Part shown: positions 4,619 through 6,940 of the stretch, piece after piece
Position numbering within the stretch: the first letter of the stretch is position 1
Layout: each line of letters starts with the position of its first letter
Notes under the pieces: generated by a model
The model's database searches: none
What the model was told of the DNA's origin: nothing
The model's input: only the letters and a program-made list of their open reading frames with translations
Program-made: the position numbers and the translations under genes
Origin: an uncultured Actinomycetes bacterium
Lineage (GTDB): Bacteria > Actinomycetota > Actinomycetes > Nanopelagicales > Nanopelagicaceae
Assembly: GCA_903932885.1 (NCBI GenBank)
Contig: CAIZHT010000064.1
Location: 1-6,940, forward strand
Direction of reading: 5' to 3'
DNA: 6,940 bases

Positions 4619-5626
4619 ATGGATTCAAAGGAAGTAGCAGGCTGGGTGAAAGATGCTCAAGCTGCCTTCCTCTCGGCAGGTGACCTTGATGAACTCAAGA
4701 GTGCACGCCTGGCGCACATGGGGGATAAAGCTCCTATTTCATTAGCGAGTAGATCACTTGGCTCTCTCTCACCGGATGAGAAAGCATCATTTGGAAAAGT
4801 AATTGGAGATGCCAAGGCGCAGATTGCAACTTCTCTCGAGAGTGCTACAAAGAAATTAGAAAATATTCGAGATCAGAAAGTATTACTCGAAGAAGTTGTA
4901 GATATAACGCTTCCCGCCAGTCGTATGCATCGTGGCGGGCTGCACCCAATATCAATTATCAAGAATGAGATTTCGGATTTCTTCATTGAACAAGGATTCT
5001 CAGTTGCAGAAGGGCCAGAGATGGAATCTGGCTGGCTCAACTTTGATGCTCTCAACATTCCAGCAGATCACCCAGCGCGTACTATGCAAGACACATTCTT
5101 TATTGAACCACTTGAATCTGGGATGGTTCTGCGTACTCAGACATCACCAGTTCAAATCCGCACAATGTTGACCCAAGAGCCTCCCATCTACATCATCTCT
5201 CCAGGTAGAACTTTCCGCGCAGACGAACTCGATGCAACTCATAGTCCCGTCTTTCATCAGGTAGAAGGACTTGTCGTTGATCGAGGTATCACTATGGCGC
5301 ACCTGAAAGGCACGCTTGATAATTTTGCACAACACATGTTCGGTGCAGATGTAACAACTCGACTTCGACCCTCGTTTTTTCCTTTCACTGAACCAAGTGC
5401 AGAAGTTGATATCTTCTTCAATGGCCGCTGGATCGAATGGGGCGGTTGCGGAATGGTCAACCCTAAAGTTCTTCAGACGTGTGGAATTGATACAGATATC
5501 TTTACTGGTTTTGCATTTGGAATGGGTTTGGAACGTACCTTGATGGTTCGCCATGGAATTACTGACATGCACGACATCGTCGAGGGAGATCTTCGTTTTA
5601 CTCGACAGTTCGGTATGGGGTTGTAA
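4619..5626 (+). CDS. pheS: Phenylalanine-tRNA ligase alpha subunit
   Basis: The catalytic subunit of the alpha2-beta2 synthetase that charges tRNA-Phe in the cytoplasm. It has 335 residues, the usual bacterial size. The N-terminal 90 or so residues form the helical arm that contacts tRNA (charged, heptad-like, for example LESATKKLENIRDQK). The class II core follows: motif 1 around HPISIIKNEISDFF with GFSVAEGPEMES (126-137), the TSPVQIR substrate segment (175-181), motif 2 GRTFRADELDATHSPVFHQ (196-214) and motif 3 GFAFGMGLERTLMVRHGI (297-314). The FAFG stretch lines the Phe pocket in the family. No key residue is missing. The stop overlaps the pheT start by one base (TAATG), which keeps the two subunits in balance. 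No T-box or Phe-rich leader peptide is present immediately upstream. Confidence 0.97.
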   Translation: MDSKEVAGWVKDAQAAFLSAGDLDELKSARLAHMGDKAPISLASRSLGSLSPDEKASFGKVIGDAKAQIATSLESATKKLENIRDQKVLLEEVVDITLPASRMHRGGLHPISIIKNEISDFFIEQGFSVAEGPEMESGWLNFDALNIPADHPARTMQDTFFIEPLESGMVLRTQTSPVQIRTMLTQEPPIYIISPGRTFRADELDATHSPVFHQVEGLVVDRGITMAHLKGTLDNFAQHMFGADVTTRLRPSFFPFTEPSAEVDIFFNGRWIEWGGCGMVNPKVLQTCGIDTDIFTGFAFGMGLERTLMVRHGITDMHDIVEGDLRFTRQFGMGL

Positions 5627-6940
5627 TGCGCGCACCGTTATCGTGGTTGCGAGAATTCGCTGCAATCCCAGAATCAATAAGTGCCGAAGCAATCTCAGAT
5701 GCATTTATTCGTGTTGGCTTTGAGGTCGAAGAAATCATCACTCAAGGCGCGGATCTCACTGGCCCTCTTGTAGTCGCAAAAGTATTGGCGATTGAAGAGC
5801 TCACTGGGAACAAGAAACCGATTCGTTATGTCGAATTGGACTGTGGAGAGAAGCAGAGTCGATTTGTTATATGTGGAGCCACTAATTTTGCAGTGGGAGA
5901 TTTAGTTGTTGCAGCCCTTCCAGGAGCGATTCTTCCAGGAAATTTCGCAATTTCAGCGCGTGAAACTTATGGGAAAACAAGCAATGGAATGATTTGTTCT
6001 TCGCGCGAAATCGGCTTAGGCGAAGATCATTCTGGAATTATTGTTCTTCCTGCCAACTCTCTCGACGTGGGTACTGATGCAATAGCAGCCCTAGAAATCA
6101 ATGATGTGATTTTTGATATCGCTGTAAATCCAGATCGCGGCTATGCGCTCAGTATTCGCGGTTTAGCACGCGAAATTGCGGGCGCTCTCAACGTTAAGTT
6201 TGTTGATCCGGTAGATGCACTCAAGAAAATCGAATTCAAAAAGAGCGGTACTGGGGTTACACCCGTTCTCGAAGATGGTGCTTCGGTCTTTTACTTGCGA
6301 ACTCTGGCCAATTACAAAGCAGATGCACTAACTCCATTGTGGATGTCTCGTCGTATTGAAAAAATGGGAATGCGTTCCATTTCACTTGCGGTCGATATTA
6401 CGAATTATGTGATGCTGGAATTGGGACAACCATTACATGCATTTGACCGCTCAAAGATAAAGGGAAATCTCCGCATTGGTCGTGTCAAGAAGGATCAAAA
6501 ATTCACAACGCTAGATGGTCAGATCAGAGATATTTCATCTGCCGATCTCATGGTTATGGATGACAATGGTCCGTTAGCACTGGCAGGAACAATGGGTGGT
6601 TTAGAGTCTGAAATCACGAATTCAACTACTGAACTCGCACTAGAAGCAGTGCGCTTTGACCCCATTGCAATTGCTAAAAATTCTCGTCGCCATAAGTTAT
6701 CAACTGAGGCATCACGTCGACTGGAGCGACATGTGGATTCATCTTTGGCGGAGTTTGCTTCAGCGCGTTTTGCGCAGCTTTTGATTGAATTGGGTGGGGC
6801 TAGCCATGTTGATACTCAGCATGCAGGCGAGCCACGCTTTGCACCAATCGTAAAACTAGACCCTGCCTACGTTTCACGAATTTTAGGATTTTCAATTACA
6901 CCTGAAAAGATTCGTGAAATTTTGACAGTAATTGGTTGTG
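5626..6940 (+). CDS. pheT: Phenylalanine-tRNA ligase beta subunit (3' end beyond window)
   Basis: The frame opens at ATG 5626, sharing its A with the pheS stop, and stays open to the right edge: 438 complete codons, about half of a normal 800-residue PheT. The N-terminus MRAPLSWLREF is typical. An EMAPII-like tRNA-binding domain spans about 39-150, with ICGATNF (82-88) and NGMICSSREIGLGEDHSGIIVLP. The B3/B4 domain, which in studied enzymes hydrolyses mischarged Tyr-tRNA-Phe, runs from about 210 to 370 and contains VDITNYVMLELGQPLHAFD (256-274) and the AGTMGG block near 319. It is preceded by NPDRGYALSIRGLARE (about 168-183) of the B1 region and followed by SRRHKLSTEASRRLERHVD. The B5 domain begins near 405 (LDPAYVSRILGF). 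The missing part should hold the rest of B5, the inactive class II-like core and the anticodon-binding domain. Confidence 0.96.
   Translation, partial: MRAPLSWLREFAAIPESISAEAISDAFIRVGFEVEEIITQGADLTGPLVVAKVLAIEELTGNKKPIRYVELDCGEKQSRFVICGATNFAVGDLVVAALPGAILPGNFAISARETYGKTSNGMICSSREIGLGEDHSGIIVLPANSLDVGTDAIAALEINDVIFDIAVNPDRGYALSIRGLAREIAGALNVKFVDPVDALKKIEFKKSGTGVTPVLEDGASVFYLRTLANYKADALTPLWMSRRIEKMGMRSISLAVDITNYVMLELGQPLHAFDRSKIKGNLRIGRVKKDQKFTTLDGQIRDISSADLMVMDDNGPLALAGTMGGLESEITNSTTELALEAVRFDPIAIAKNSRRHKLSTEASRRLERHVDSSLAEFASARFAQLLIELGGASHVDTQHAGEPRFAPIVKLDPAYVSRILGFSITPEKIREILTVIGC

Noticed and set aside
5144..5704. A 186-codon minus-strand ORF opposite pheS/pheT
   Set aside because: It lies across pheS motifs 2 and 3 and the pheT start; its product resembles no known protein and is the shadow of real coding DNA.
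1..6940. Mobile element, phage, CRISPR array or foreign island
   Set aside because: All genes are housekeeping in conserved order with uniform composition; no direct-repeat arrays, transposase or integrase signatures were seen.

Overview
The window looks like a piece of a compact actinobacterial chromosome. The evidence is an InhA-type enoyl-ACP reductase directly behind a FabG, a DUF3099 protein, and the order infC-rpmI-rplT-rRNA methyltransferase-pheS-pheT, which from memory also occurs in Mycobacterium. Base composition is clearly lower in GC than in Streptomyces or Mycobacterium, and intergenic gaps are mostly 0-15 nt. A streamlined aquatic actinobacterium (Nanopelagicales/acI-like) fits, but that assignment is inference. 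I see no mobile element, CRISPR array, tRNA or rRNA.

Layout. (a) Positions 1-835, minus strand: a DUF3099 small membrane protein followed by a SURF1 cytochrome-oxidase assembly protein that runs off the left edge. (b) Positions 836-928: a short divergent promoter region. (c) Positions 929-2415, plus strand: fabG and fabI, the two FAS-II reductases, 2 nt apart. (d) Positions 2416-2634: the only sizeable non-coding stretch (219 nt). It holds a nested RNA fold, a weak promoter candidate, an A/U-rich hairpin with a U-run, a 19-codon Cys-rich mini-ORF, and a hairpin just before the infC Shine-Dalgarno (SD). (e) Positions 2635-5626: infC (IF3, starting at a non-canonical ATC), rpmI (bL35), rplT (bL20), a SpoU-family RNA methyltransferase and pheS. 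(f) Positions 5626-6940: pheT, open to the right edge.

How the genes fit together. The left part serves respiration (SURF1) and fatty-acid elongation (FabG then FabI). The right part is a translation operon: initiation factor, two 50S proteins, a probable rRNA modifier and both subunits of phenylalanyl-tRNA synthetase.

Two things stand out. First, the genes without an SD (DUF3099, SURF1, fabG, pheS) each carry a TANNNT -10-like hexamer 6-7 nt before the start codon, the arrangement expected for leaderless mRNAs, while infC, rpmI and rplT have strong SDs. Second, the infC leader is unusually structured, and infC begins with ATC, so the window contains what looks like an IF3/L20 control region whose details I cannot match to a described element from sequence alone.
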